Assembly: GCA_003116995.1 (NCBI GenBank) | Contig: BDSL01000125.1 | Span: 186,001-250,000, forward strand | From: Yamagishiella unicocca | Taxonomy: Eukaryota; Chlorophyta; Chlorophyceae; Chlamydomonadales; Volvocaceae | Reading direction: 5' to 3' | Length of the DNA stretch: 64,000 bases | Part shown: positions 11,001-19,837 of the stretch, one piece after another | Numbering within the stretch: the stretch's first letter is position 1 | How the letters are laid out: the number at the start of each line of letters is the position of its first letter | Program-made: the position numbers and the translations under genes | The notes under the pieces: model-generated | What the model was told of the DNA's origin: nothing | What the model saw: the letters and a program-made list of their open reading frames with translations, nothing else | Database searches by the model: none

Positions 11001-13462
11001 CCGGGGGGGGGGTGAAAACCGTTGACGCGAAAAAGACAGGATAGTGGGCGCATGGTCGGCAGACACCTGCTGGAGCACTGGGGTGACCCCGGGGGTGAGG
11101 GGGAGTATAAAGGAAATCCGCTAACCTGAAACTGTCGGCTGACAGGGGGCGGCAGCAGTGCGCTGCTGATACTGCCACCGCCACCGCTACTGCTGCTACT
11201 GCTGCCACTGCTGTTGCCGCTGCTATTGCTGCCACTGCTGCTGCTGCTGCTACCATTTGCTACTGACACTGCTGCTGTTGCCGCTGCTATTGCTGCGACT
11301 GCTGCTGCTACTACCATTTGGTACTGACACTGCTGCTGCCGCTGCTACCATTTGCTACTGACACTGCTGCTGCTGCTGCCGCCACCTCTCAGGCCATGTT
11401 GGACCTAGCTGCCGCCTACCGGGTGAACGACATCGTCGTGTCGCTGGATAAGCCCCGGAGGCAGGCGATCCTCAAGGTGTGCGGGGCACCGGGGGGTTTG
11501 ATAAGACCGGTGCGGGGCACCGGGGGGCTTCGAGGAAGACCCGTGGATGCGAGGAAAGCCAGGGGGTGGTGGTGGTGTGAGCCAGGGGGGGGGAGGGCGG
11601 GGCCGGGGGGAGGAGGGGCCAGGAAGGGGATTGGCATTCCCCCCCCCCGGCCCCCGGCCGCAGCGGTCTCCGGTGCGCACGGGGCACACACCGTCATGTG
11701 CGCAACAGGGGACGCGTACGGCAGCGCACGAAGGGCGGGAGGGGGAAACCCCTGCTTTTGAGCGGGTGGTGGGGCTAGGGGTGGTGGGGTTAGGGGTGGT
11801 GGGGTTAGGGGTGGTGGGGTTAGGGGTGGTGGGGTTAGTGGGCGAGGCCAGGTGGACCCGGCACACACCCTGTTGTGTTGTTCGGTGCTGCAGCCCGTCT
11901 GCCGTACTCATCCATCTCCGTACCCACCTGCGTGTGTTTCGTCCCCACCCCCGCCCCGGCCCCTCTCCCGCCGCGTCCCCCCTCAGAACCAAGTCGCCAC
12001 CCGGGCCGTATCGCTGGGGAACCTCGGCCTCGGACAAACGCTGGACACCCTCAAGTGAGTTCGGCTGCTGCTGTGGCTGGACTAATATGCGGCAACTGAG
12101 GGCAGCAACCCCCCCAACCCCCCCAACCCCCCCAACCCCCCCAACCCCCCCAACCCCCCCGACGGCCGTGGATTCGCGGATTCGCGGATTCTCTTAATAC
12201 CCCCCCAAGCACCCCCCCGGCACCAAGGCTATGCACCAACTACATTTCGACAGTCGAGTTACCGGTTCTTTACTTGTAACCCCCCGGCACCTCCAGCGGC
12301 CAGACCTGCCGCCTCAGCCCGTGGGGCCCACCTGGTTGCCTGTGAAACCGATGACGTCGTCGCCAGCAATTGCTGACAGTTGTCGGTTGCTGTTCCTTTG
12401 AGATGCTCTCTTTCTCGCCTCCCTTGTCTTGCTGCTGGCTGTTGCTCCATCCCCCCGCCCAAACCCGCCCCTTTCCCCGCTCCCCTTCTAACCCTCACCC
12501 GCAACCCACCCCCCCTGGACCCTCCCGCCTGTCTGCTAGTAACGCGGGGGCACTGAGGAGCGGGTCGGTGGGTGGCGGCGTGATGATCTCCGCGGAGGCT
12601 AGCGCGGCGCTCGTCCTTTCGCCCAACAACGTCAGCATCCTGTACGGGAAGTAGGTCGGAGTCGGACGAAGGGGGGGCGGCTCCTCCTGCTAGCAGCAAA
12701 GGGGGCGGCTCCTCCTCCTAGCAGCGAAGCACTGCTTCGTGCCCGGCAGCGAGCACTGCTTCGTGCCCCGGCAGCGAGCACTGCTTCGTGCCCCGGCAGC
12801 GAGCACTGCTTCGTGCCCCGGCAGCGAGCACTGCTTCGTGTCCCGGCAGCGAGCACTGCTTCGTTCCGTGACTGCCGCCAAGGGCCCCCCTTCCCCTCTT
12901 TGCAACCCCCCGTCCCCCATACCATTGCATGCCTCCCGCCCCCTGTCCCTCTTTGCAACCCCCCTTTCCCCCCGGGCTTCCTCTCACCCCGCCACCCCCC
13001 GGTATATTTTTGCAACCCCCCCCCTCACACTACCGGTACTCATGTCGTGTAACCGGGTCTTTACACCCACCCCAAACACACTCACCCCTAGGTGTCCGCC
13101 GACCATGCGCCAACTATCCTGTCCCTGTCGCGTAACCGGGTTTTACACCATCGCCGAGCTCACGGGCGGGTTTCCCTCTCCCCAAAAGTTACCGCTTTCT
13201 TTATTGTACCCACCCACCCCCCAAATGGAGGGGGGAAGGGAACCGGTTCTTCCTTGGAGTAACCGGTTCTTTTTTGTAAACTCCCCCCCCCCCGCCCCAA
13301 TGGTTCCTTCCCCCACCCCCCAGGTCCTATGTCAACACCGTCAACTTCGGTTTGGTGCCGGCCAGCGCTGCCCCGGGCGGCTCCAGCACTGCAGCCGCCC
13401 CGTCCCAGCTGCTGCTCCTCCTGCTGGCCGCACTGCTGGCGGCCCGCTGGATGGCCCTGTAG
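1705..13462 (+). CDS. Algal-CAM-like fasciclin (FAS1) cell-surface protein, GPI-anchor type, 14 exons
   Basis: Exons read: 1705-1753, 2005-2254, 2505-2681, 2810-2851, 3907-4078, 6938-7054, 7902-8035, 8543-8699, 9144-9212, 9945-10028, 11393-11476, 11987-12054, 12540-12650, 13324-13462. All have GT/AG borders, the phases agree, and the total is 1653 nt (550 residues plus TAG). Residues 1-29 are a signal peptide ending AFA, built across intron 1, which supports the ATG at 1705 over the one at 1714. Residues 32-54 are an extensin-like proline/serine module (PPPPPSPPSPP). Three FAS1 domains follow at about 56-230, 231-389 and 390-515, with the motifs FLPTNAAF, LFAPVDQAF and TVFAPNNKA. The tail has a small-residue region and then a leucine-rich hydrophobic end (LLLLLLAALLAARWMAL), typical of a GPI-attachment signal. 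An extensin module followed by FAS1 domains is the architecture of Volvox algal-CAM, so a role in extracellular-matrix adhesion is inferred. Exon 4 (42 nt) and the exact start of exon 8 are least certain; 8540 is an alternative start of exon 8. Confidence 0.85.
2309..2503. repeat. (CCCA)n microsatellite forming the 3' end of intron 2
   Basis: About 48 tandem CCCA tetramers with two T interruptions near the right end. The array supplies the pyrimidine tract and the CCAG acceptor of exon 3 of the fasciclin gene. The long VGGW or THPP frames over it are artefacts. Confidence 0.95.
3293..3324. repeat. interstitial telomere-like tract
   Basis: Degenerate TTTTAGGG units (GGGTTTTAGGATTTTAGGGT) inside intron 4 of the fasciclin gene. 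TTTTAGGG is the telomere repeat of Chlamydomonas-type algae. Confidence 0.75.
3690..3815 (+). repeat. dispersed repeat family R3, copy 1
   Basis: Shares an ordered set of short blocks with 61090-61225: an ACAGC block, then CCACAGG(C/T)TTGCCGG, then TGCTCCAGCATGCGCCC, then a CAACTATC or CACTATC block. Parts of the same set occur at 13089-13146 and reversed at 11017-11095. It lies in intron 4. It is probably the end of a non-autonomous mobile element. Confidence 0.6.
3831..3890. repeat. (CCGTATG)n heptamer microsatellite
   Basis: Eight tandem CCGTATG units lie 16 bp upstream of the AG acceptor of exon 5 of the fasciclin gene. Confidence 0.95.
4109..5124. repeat. two tandem diverged copies of a ~0.5-kb repeat in intron 5
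   Basis: 4109-4603 and 4659-5124 share the same blocks in order: AAACCCGTGGATG or GAAGACCCGTGGATG, a TCGTTTA block, GGTTTTGGGCGCTAGCAGGA, CGAATACCGACCA, GGAAGCCGGTCATTACCAGA, AAGCCGCGCCGCGCCGCCAT, and ACAGAGGCCCAACCCAGCGG or its close variant. They lie on the 3' side of the antisense Penelope-like remnant. They could be its terminal direct repeats or an independent tandem element. No protein is encoded. Confidence 0.75.
5125..6330. other. GC-rich intron 5 DNA, no gene supported
   Basis: Purine-skewed, GC-rich DNA with an (approximately) 20-bp tandem repeat, GGTCTGCTGCGGCGGGGCA, four times at about 5820-5895. Long proline/alanine-rich open frames exist on the minus strand but have low-complexity composition. 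I see only the decayed Penelope-like element upstream of them and nothing else credible. Confidence 0.55.
6337..6830 (-). pseudogene. Penelope-like retroelement reverse transcriptase, 3' fragment, frame-broken
   Basis: Reading the minus strand, three frames in succession give consecutive parts of a Penelope-type reverse transcriptase. At about 6820-6700 there is LRFLDDLLSLQNPHLAALLY, whose FLDD fits the catalytic YxDD box. At about 6650-6500 there is MPSLDLLLVPV, then LLTRLYDKRV and LTRFTPVHSNV. At about 6492-6337 there is NIFTSQFHRLRRVITDPHNV, then CLEIALVFKALVTQGHSQRR. This order matches the end of the palm and the thumb in Penelope-like elements of green algae. At least two frameshifts are needed and no GIY-YIG endonuclease was found. 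It is antisense within intron 5 of the fasciclin gene. The family call rests on motif order only. Confidence 0.65.
6834..6936. repeat. 24-bp minisatellite before exon 6
   Basis: Four units of CGCCAACCGCCTGTCAACC(T/C)CC. The last one runs into the pyrimidine tract and CAG acceptor of exon 6 of the fasciclin gene. Confidence 0.9.
7135..7368. repeat. GT/G-rich minisatellite
   Basis: Six or so units of about 34 bp, each a GTGTGTGTGCATGTG block followed by eight G residues and AAGC. Located in intron 6. Histidine/threonine-rich open frames on the minus strand are artefacts of it. Confidence 0.95.
7366..7450 (+). repeat. dispersed repeat family R2, copy 1
   Basis: The blocks ACGTAAAAGAACCG, TGTAGCTGGTGCATAGTCTT and CGGACACCTGGACGCGC recur in the same order at 9318-9425 and 49551-49660. 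Non-coding, in intron 6. Confidence 0.7.
7858..7901. repeat. interstitial telomere-like tract used as a splice acceptor
   Basis: Units of CCCTAAAA/CCCTAA (reverse of TTTTAGGG) run straight into CCTAAAAACAG, which is the 3' splice site of exon 7 of the fasciclin gene. Confidence 0.85.
8053..8079. repeat. (GT)n microsatellite
   Basis: About 13 GT units just downstream of the donor of exon 7 in the fasciclin gene. A shorter GT run occupies the donor of exon 4 near 2852. Confidence 0.9.
8432..8470 (-). repeat. dispersed repeat family R1, inverted copy
   Basis: CCTAAACGGTTTCTTTCGGG followed by CATCCACGGGTCTTCCTCG is the reverse complement of the block seen at 4659, 8804 and 11529. Confidence 0.75.
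8804..8872 (+). repeat. dispersed repeat family R1, forward copy
   Basis: GGGGAAGACCCGTGGATGCG, then AAACCGTTTAGAGCAGACGT, then GATGCATGCTGGAGAACTTG. It matches the left part of the tandem repeats at 4109 and 4659. With 8432-8470 it forms an inverted pair on either side of exon 8. Confidence 0.8.
9318..9425 (+). repeat. dispersed repeat family R2, copy 2
   Basis: TATAAAAACCGGTTAGCC, then AATGTAGCGTGTGCATAGCC, then TTCGGACACCGGGACTCC. Intron 9 of the fasciclin gene. Confidence 0.7.
9815..9905. repeat. C/CA-rich minisatellite
   Basis: Three units of a poly-C block, CACACACA and CGTTTTTTATGCCAACC. Intron 9 of the fasciclin gene. Confidence 0.9.
10244..10362. repeat. 24-bp minisatellite, five units
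   Basis: Five almost perfect units of CCTCCTACGGCTTGTTCATAAGAC in intron 10 of the fasciclin gene. The near identity implies recent expansion. Confidence 0.95.
10578..10615. repeat. interstitial telomere-like tract
   Basis: AAAACCCTAAAGCCCTAAAC with further CCCTAAA units, in intron 10 of the fasciclin gene. Confidence 0.8.
11017..11095 (-). repeat. dispersed repeat family R3, inverted partial copy
   Basis: Reverse complement reads CAGTGCTCCAGCAGGTGTCT, GCCGACCATGCGCCCACTAT, then CTGTCTTTTTCGCGTCAACG. The same blocks appear at 13089-13146 and 61118-61215. Confidence 0.7.
11160..11390. repeat. CTG-rich repeat tract
   Basis: Trinucleotide CTG/CCG runs plus three copies of a block ACCATTTG(G/C)TACTGACACTGC. 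It ends just before the acceptor of exon 11 of the fasciclin gene. Confidence 0.85.
11529..11560 (+). repeat. dispersed repeat family R1, short copy
   Basis: CTTCGAGGAAGACCCGTGGA followed by TGCGAGGAAA. Intron 11 of the fasciclin gene. Confidence 0.7.
11765..11840. repeat. 16-bp GGTGGTGGGGTTAGGG minisatellite
   Basis: Five units of GGTGGTGGGGTTAGGG. The GGGGTTAGGG part resembles a telomere or G-quadruplex motif. Intron 11 of the fasciclin gene. Confidence 0.9.
12108..12160. repeat. (CCCCCCAA)n tract
   Basis: Six tandem CCCCCCAA octamers in intron 12 of the fasciclin gene, a strong G-quadruplex pattern on the opposite strand. Confidence 0.9.
12722..12868. repeat. 25-bp minisatellite, six units
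   Basis: Units of GGCAGCGAGCACTGCTTCGT plus GCCCC in intron 13 of the fasciclin gene. Each unit contains a small AGCACTGCT hairpin. Confidence 0.95.
13089..13146 (+). repeat. dispersed repeat family R3, copy 2
   Basis: AGGTGTCCGCCGACCATGCG, CCAACTATCCTGTCCCTGTC, GCGTAACCGGGTTTTACACC. Intron 13 of the fasciclin gene. Confidence 0.7.
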
Positions 13463-16061
13463 CCTCGCTAGCTAGCTGGCTTCGAACGCACCACTCATCG
13501 CTCCTCACCCATCGCTCATCAATTATCGCTCCTCACGTGCACCCAAGCGGCTGTCGTGAAATTACATAATGTATGTGCAATCTGCGGAGCCTGCCTCGCT
13601 GGCTGCTGGCTGGTTAGGTGACTGTTGGCTGGGGGGACTGGGACTGGGCGGGGCCGGGGGGACGGCAGCCTCCTCCCCCCCGGGATGTGCACTGGTGGCT
13701 GTCCGTGTGCGGTTCCCTTGGTTTGCGTAGGTACATGTACTGCGCGCGCGTTTGTGTGTGGGGGGGGTGGGGGGGGTCCCCTGAATGCTTCTGCGCGTGC
13801 TGAGGGGCGGGCGGGCGGGCCTCGTTCGCAACAACGTTTATTGTCTCCCGGCAGCGCCTCCGTCGGTACATGTTATATACATGTTATATATATTGCTGCG
13901 CCTGCTGGCGCGGCTGCTCGGACGCTGCAGCGTGCGTTTGGGGGAGGGGCTATGAGCGGCGTGATGGGGGCCGTCGCCGTTGCGACCAGGCAGGGGTGGC
14001 TCCTGCTGACCGGCTGCAGACCAGGCAGGGGTGGCTCCTGCGACCAGGCAGGGGTGGCTCCTGCGACCAGGCAGGGGTGGCTCCTGCTGACCGGCCGCCC
14101 TTTTTCGTTTGCTAGCTGCGGCAGCTGGTCAGCAGTGGCGAGTGGCAGCTGGGCGGCCTAGCACACCTCCATGGTGTCCTGTATGTACGGAGGTGGTGTC
14201 CTGTATGTACGGAGGTGGTGTCCTGTATGTACGGAGGTGGTGTCCTGTATGTACGGAGGTGGCTGGTGTCCCACCTGTACATTCGGTACAGAGCGAGGTG
14301 GCCGCCTGGTGCTGATGCGGGCGTGAGCTGCTGGAGAGTGGCCAGGGGCCGCTGAGTAGGGGATTTATTTTAGGCGCGGCCGGCGCTGCTTCGCACCCTA
14401 GCTACAGTACTGCGGCTAGGTCCTCAGCGGTAGCTGAGAAGCGGCGATTTTTGGTAATGATGGTACTGCATGTTGTGGTCGTAGTCGTAGTCTTAACGAA
14501 TAACAACCGCTCGCTGGTGAGCGTCTTCGGCCGGCAGGGCCCGACAGGTGTGATGGACGCAAGATGCGAAGTGCCCAGCAGCCAGGAGTTTGGCGGGTGG
14601 GGTTGGGTGTCTTGCTGTCGTCGATGCGGCCGCATTTTGCAGGCGCCGCGCACCGATCGAAGTAGCGCTGGGGGGTTGCCATGTTCGCGCGCTGCCAAGT
14701 GGCAGCATGGGATTCCCTTTCAACGTGATGCGTGCCTGTATGTGTGTGTGTGTGTGTGGCGGGGGGTTTAGTTGTGAGGGTGGCTTCTAGATTTCAGCCA
14801 GCACCTCTTGTGCCTGGAGCCCTGTTTCGGAGCTATGCATGCAGGGTGACACACACACCCATGCAGGTTTGTGTACGCCGCGTTGCTGATCAGTGTCAGC
14901 ACCCAGCAGTATCAGCGCCAAGCAACCACCACACTCCATCATCTTCACCTAGCAGCTACATGCTACGACAAACTGTAATGGACACCCACGCACTTATCAC
15001 ATGCACCACGCACGTGGTGATTTGTGACGGGCAGTGTACTGCAGGCAGCCAGCCGAGCGGGGTCGGCGGGAGTCAAATCAGCAAGTAGATGGATGGCCCC
15101 GTCCAATCCTAGCATCCGAGGAACCAACTAACCCTAGCATCCGAGGAACCAACAACATCCGGACGCCGCCCAGCCGCATGCAGCGGGTCCAGGCCAGTGG
15201 TGAGGCTCCACCAGCAGGCCCCGGGAGCATTGCATTGCATTGCAGCAGCAGCAGCGGCGCCTGAGCGAGGTCAGGATGTCAGCTGTTAAGGGGCAGCTGT
15301 CACCCGCCCAACGTCACCGTCCGTAAAATGCGTGACCGATAACCGAAACACGAAACGATGAAGTGACCTTGCGGATCAGAGTAGGGACGGTGCGGGCTGT
15401 GATTGTGGTGGTTGCGGTGGTTGTGGTGGTTGTAATAGCAGTAGTACTCGTTTCGTGTTAGAACTCGCTCGCATGGTCGGTCAGACGTTTTTGTAGCTCA
15501 GAAAAACGAGCCCAAAGCAACTTGGAACGCGGTCACGCGCGGAATCGATCCCGCCAAAACCGGCCGCTGAGGCGATTCCCGTTTGCAAAGGCGGCAAAGG
15601 CCCCAGCAACCAATAACACAATACAGCAGCTTGCGAGGTCCGTTTGGCCTTCGAATCATGCCGCGCGTCACCCACAACGTCCGAGGGCCCTATGGCCCTT
15701 ACACCGCGCTACCATTGAGGTAATAGTAGTAGTAATTGTAGTAGTGGTAATTGCTTAGGGTAGGCCTCAGGCCAGAAGGTAGAGCCATCGGGCGCATTGC
15801 CTGACAAACTGAAAGAGACGCAGGGAGAAGAACATACTGGCTGTAGACTTACCACCTTACAAAACGTGCACGGCCTGAATTCGTCTCGACGCGCTACTCG
15901 GCTGAGCAAGACGTTTCCGTAGCCCCTTAGCCCCTAAGCGTCCCGTCGCTTGCGCCATCCAGGACTCGACGACAGGAATGATTGGTGGAGGCACCAATAC
16001 CGGTAACTTCAGTAATCCCGCTTCCCCGGCAGAACGAATCACGTCCAGAAACTACGCGGAT
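13463..16061. other. intergenic, minisatellites only
   Basis: No gene is supported. At 13985-14100 there are four units of GACCAGGCAGGGGTGGCTCC with different spacers. At 14172-14262 there are four near-identical 22-bp units TGGTGTCCTGTATGTACGGA plus GG. A two-copy block CCTAGCATCCGAGGAACCAA is at 15109-15150. No TGTAA polyadenylation signal was seen close to the stop at 13462. Confidence 0.6.
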
Positions 16062-16168
16062 TGCTTCGTTCCGTACCTCAGCGTTCCGGTGCCTGACTTG
16101 ACGGGCGTGTGCGCCGGAATGGCTGAGGTACGGAACGAAGCACACGCCCATCAACTCAGCCACCGGAA
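16062..16168. repeat. interleaved inverted repeats (double hairpin)
   Basis: A 21-bp arm at 16062-16082 (TGCTTCGTTCCGTACCTCAG plus C) is perfectly inverted at 16122-16142. A second arm at 16084-16111 (TTCCGGTGCCTGACTTGACG and on) is inverted with about three mismatches at 16141-16168. The arms occur in the order A, B, A', B', so only one stem can form at a time unless a pseudoknot or cruciform is made. Confidence 0.85.
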
Positions 16169-16608
16169 TAGCAGCCTTCCATGCCCTCTTTTAAAGGCGA
16201 GGAGCCTCTCTTTCCAGGCGGGCCGCTCATGCTTTCATCACTAAGAATCCCGCCCCCCTGCAATTGGGACTGCAGGTCCCTGCAGTTGGGACTGCAGAGT
16301 CGCAGTTGGGACTGCAGAGTTGATGTTTACTGAGGTCTCCCCATCCCGTTGAGCGAACAGGTCCGGAAACTGCCCCCGCCTGTATCAGGGATGCGCGCCA
16401 ACGGGGCCCGCTGCCTCAGGGCCCGCTGCCAATTGATAGTACGAGTAGTAACTATTACAGTGAGTTCCAGACCAAAAGGCAGGCAGGCAGGCTGGTGGCT
16501 GGCTGGGCGGCTTCGTTCGCGGTGGGTCGATTGTGTATTCTAGGCACAGAAGTACCGAGTTAGGCGCGAAGAAAGCCACCCACCCACCCCACATGCGGCT
16601 AAACCGTG

Positions 16609-17865
16609 TCATTCGGGAGACGGCTGAGTGCGGCTGCGGACACTGCGCGAATCCGGGTGGCGGTTGGGGTCCAGGTACCGCTTCAGCATGGCCTCGGTGC
16701 GGAGTTGGCTCTGGGCGTACAGGGCATCCAGGCCCGCACCCTGCGAAGCGGAATACTGCAGAGAAACTCGGCGGAAGCTATGGTTGGTTTCGCCCGAGTA
16801 GGCACCGGAGAGCATGAGGTGAAGGCGGAGGCGGGCGCCCAGAGCAGCGCTGCTGATAGGAGCGGGTTTGAAGCTGCGCCGATCGCTGTTCAGCGGACGG
16901 AACAGGTGGTCCGTGACGGCGCTACCCTCCGGGGCGTCGGGGCGGCTGGCCATAGCCATGTAATAAGCCAGAGTGTACACGAAACATAATGTCGGCTGGC
17001 CGGGCATGGGGTACAGGTAGACGGGAGGCGCCCGGCTGACTCGGCTAGTCTTAGTACCCCGCTCCGCGACGCACAACACCGGACCGTGATAGCCCGCCGG
17101 CCAAAGGGCGGGCGCCAGTAGCGGGAAACCACCAAAGGGTCGGCGGGTGTCAGCTGGGTCCACGAAGTCCGCCAGGCCCAGCTTGCCGACATCGTGTCCC
17201 CGCTGCGCGCTGGCCCACATGTACTGGGAGCAGAGCAGGTCTCGCAAGATCAGCAAGGTGTCGAGGAGGGTAGTGGCGGCCTCTGCTTGCGCCCACAAGT
17301 AAGCGACCAGCTGCTGATATTTCTCCACCGTTAGGGGCACCGCCGAGTGCTCCTCATAGCCGTCCAGCATAGACAATCGCTGGTATGCCTTACGGAAGTC
17401 GGAGACCCACACGGACTCGCACGGATTGCCCTGACCAGACGACTCGCAGTACGGCCCAGTACGGCCGAGCCGGGTGAGAAACCCGGACAGGTGTGACAGG
17501 TGCGACTTGAGGGCAGAGGGGCCACACAAACCATCGTCGCGCTTCCGACCCCGGTGAGTGGGCAGCCAATGCTCCATGATGTAGATGAGCAGGTCCTCGG
17601 GGGTGCAGGTGCGCAAGCTGCTGCCGTTGCCGAACTCAACCAACCACGTGGCTAGCTCCCGGGCGGCCGACTGCTGCTTATCCCGAGTGCTGTCAGCCAG
17701 AGCGTGCTGCAGCAGCGAGTGCGCACCCACCAATCCGCGCTGGCGCGTGGCCGATACGGCAGCGTCGTCACAGCTGATAGAAGCGGGCCTCAGAGGGCGC
17801 AGGGTAGAAGCCAGCTGCAGGCTGGAGAACGTGGCAGGTGGTGCAGCCTGCGTGAATGAAGGCAC
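16609..17865 (-). CDS. tyrosine recombinase (DIRS/Crypton-like integrase)
   Basis: An uninterrupted frame of 418 codons. The C-terminal half carries the tyrosine-recombinase residues: Arg222 in SAQRGHDVGK, a likely active-site Lys272 in ERGTKTSRVSR, the H-x-x-R box His362/Arg365 in ETNHSFRRVS, and the nucleophile Tyr397 in EAMLKRYLDPNRH. Residues about 45-170 would be the SAM-like core-binding domain (HALADSTRDKQQSAARELAT). Such enzymes cut and rejoin element DNA through a covalent phosphotyrosine. No ATG begins the frame: the first codon is GTG and a TAA lies just upstream. Either an upstream exon joins at the CAG near 17848, or the start is lost. No reverse transcriptase or RNase H lies beside it, so DIRS remnant, Crypton and captured host gene remain open. 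A broken homologue lies at 30742-32066. Confidence 0.75.
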   Translation of the reverse strand: MPSFTQAAPPATFSSLQLASTLRPLRPASISCDDAAVSATRQRGLVGAHSLLQHALADSTRDKQQSAARELATWLVEFGNGSSLRTCTPEDLLIYIMEHWLPTHRGRKRDDGLCGPSALKSHLSHLSGFLTRLGRTGPYCESSGQGNPCESVWVSDFRKAYQRLSMLDGYEEHSAVPLTVEKYQQLVAYLWAQAEAATTLLDTLLILRDLLCSQYMWASAQRGHDVGKLGLADFVDPADTRRPFGGFPLLAPALWPAGYHGPVLCVAERGTKTSRVSRAPPVYLYPMPGQPTLCFVYTLAYYMAMASRPDAPEGSAVTDHLFRPLNSDRRSFKPAPISSAALGARLRLHLMLSGAYSGETNHSFRRVSLQYSASQGAGLDALYAQSQLRTEAMLKRYLDPNRHPDSRSVRSRTQPSPE

Positions 17866-19837
17866 CGTTCCGGATTAGCCCGTCACCTGACCAGGACCAG
17901 AATAGCCCAAGCTACCAGACGTAGGCCTATAGGAGCATACATAGGTAAGTGAGAGGCGCCTGTGGGGCGTGCTAGCTGAAGGTTGATCTAGAAGGATCGA
18001 GATGCAAGAAGTGACTGTTGCGTGGACTCGTTATCAATGTCAGCGAGTTAGGATTTCGCGCCATGTTAGGGCATCTTGGCCAGCACGTTAGGGTAGCTAG
18101 TAGCGCTTTAGGGTTTCACGCGCCATGTTTCACACCCTGTCGTCGTAGTATACTTGGGACTGCCCTGCTGACGCTTCTCTACACATTTTAGGAGAGAGCG
18201 AAATAAAGGTATTTGGTCCTTATTAAGGTGCAGGACTGACGAATGTAATGGAACAATAAACGTACAACAACACTCTCCCCTTCTGCGAACCCATCCCTTT
18301 GCACGTGTCTTACATGGCATTCCTAGCATCCGATGGACATGATCCGACCAAGCCCCAGGGGCGCCTACCAAACATGACTCGATGTGCAGTTCGCCTGGAC
18401 GATTGCGGATGCAGTCCCATCCATACCTTGCTGCACGCGAGGAACGTTTTAACGCTCCTGAACGAAACGACCCGGGGGGTAACCAGGCAAACACATGCCA
18501 GGACACGACCCACGCGTGTGCCAGGCCAACCCTTCATGGTTCCATCCATACGCCTAATAGTGCCATCGTATCGTTACATGCAGGGGGTATGCAGCTACAT
18601 AGCGGGCCTCGGATGACTCTGCCTCTATCGACGTGCGAGTGCGGTACAGCCAAAGCACATTCGTTCGATCGCAGCCTTGCATGGTCACCTTGGCCTTGCT
18701 AGTCAATTTGTATCATGGTAAGCTTCGGGCCTTGCTTGTCATTTTGTATCATGGTAAGCTTTCTTTATTTCATCGTTTGCAGCCGTTCTAGTATCGCGGC
18801 CGACGTCCATGTCGCCATGGCAGTCCCAAACATGTCAAATAGGCTCGCCTAGAAGCACCTGAACAACTCCGCAAGCTGAAACTTCTGAGGGCCTGCATCT
18901 GAGCTGAATCCTTTGTGCAGCATGGCACTGCTGCTCTTGGTGGAAGGCGGTGGCATCATTCCAGATGCCTTGCGTCGGCCGGTATGCTTGCCTATCACGC
19001 CATCCTCCTCTAGTTTACTGAACATAGGATGCTGTCATGGCTTCAAGGCATTTGATGGCCTTTCCGACAGCCTTCCGGATCGCGAAAGCCTCTGCACCCG
19101 TTCAGCCTTTATCTTCAGCTGAAGACTAAAGCACAATCAAGTCAGGTAGGTGAGGAGCGCGCTATGTGTGGCGTGTGGTATCAGGGAAGCGGTCGGTACA
19201 GGCCTGTACACACGAGCAGTTTGGTTTTACCGACCTTTATTCTCCACCTTCGACCTACGCGTTTTCTCTGTAAGCCTAAGCTGCATAGTGCTCGCTGTAG
19301 AAAGCTGTCTTCTGTAGAGCTGCACGTGCAACGGGGAAGGTCCGTTGCGCTAATGCTTTCGGGTAGGGCCCACCAGACCGCTCAAATACTTAATGGCCTG
19401 TGCACGCCTGCGTCCCCATTATCAATCTCTCAAGCGTTTCGTTTCGCTTCATACTTGCCTGTCGCCTCTTGTCCAATTGTGCTCTAAAACAAAGTCACTC
19501 GGTGTGCCGCAAGCCCACCGTTGTGTTTGCGCGCTGTTTTTGCGTTCTTTCAAGTCCGTCCAGCCCGAGAATGGCGTGCTGTTTCCTTGATGTGTCCAAG
19601 TGTGTGGTCAAGTGCCCGTGTGGGTGAGTGCGTTTGGGGGCCAGGTAGCCGCCGGGCCAGGGTGAGAAGAGGCCTCCTTTCCAGCACGGCGGTAACCTAG
19701 GCAGTTTTGGGGCACATATAAAATTCTTCCAATTCTCCTGGAGGTGCTTTTTGTGCTTGGGCCTACTCAATGGTTGCGCAGCTGCAGTAAGGACACACAC
19801 CGGCTAACCGGTTACGTGCATGCACAAGTGAATTGCC
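17866..19837. other. intergenic, no gene seen
   Basis: No coding pattern was recognised. TTAGGG and TTTAGGG elements recur at 18048-18115, spaced 22-45 bp. A 28-bp block CTTG(C/T)(T/C)(A/T)GTCA with TTTGTATCATGGTAAGCTT occurs twice at about 18695-18763. Confidence 0.5.

Noticed and set aside
14451..14771. 106-codon valine-rich frame starting MVMMVLHVVVVVVVL
   Set aside because: It arises from GTG/GTA-rich repeats and has no continuation or domain.
15481..16160. Short frames on both strands between 15.4 and 16.2 kb
   Set aside because: No domain, no splice logic, and overlap with the interleaved inverted repeats.
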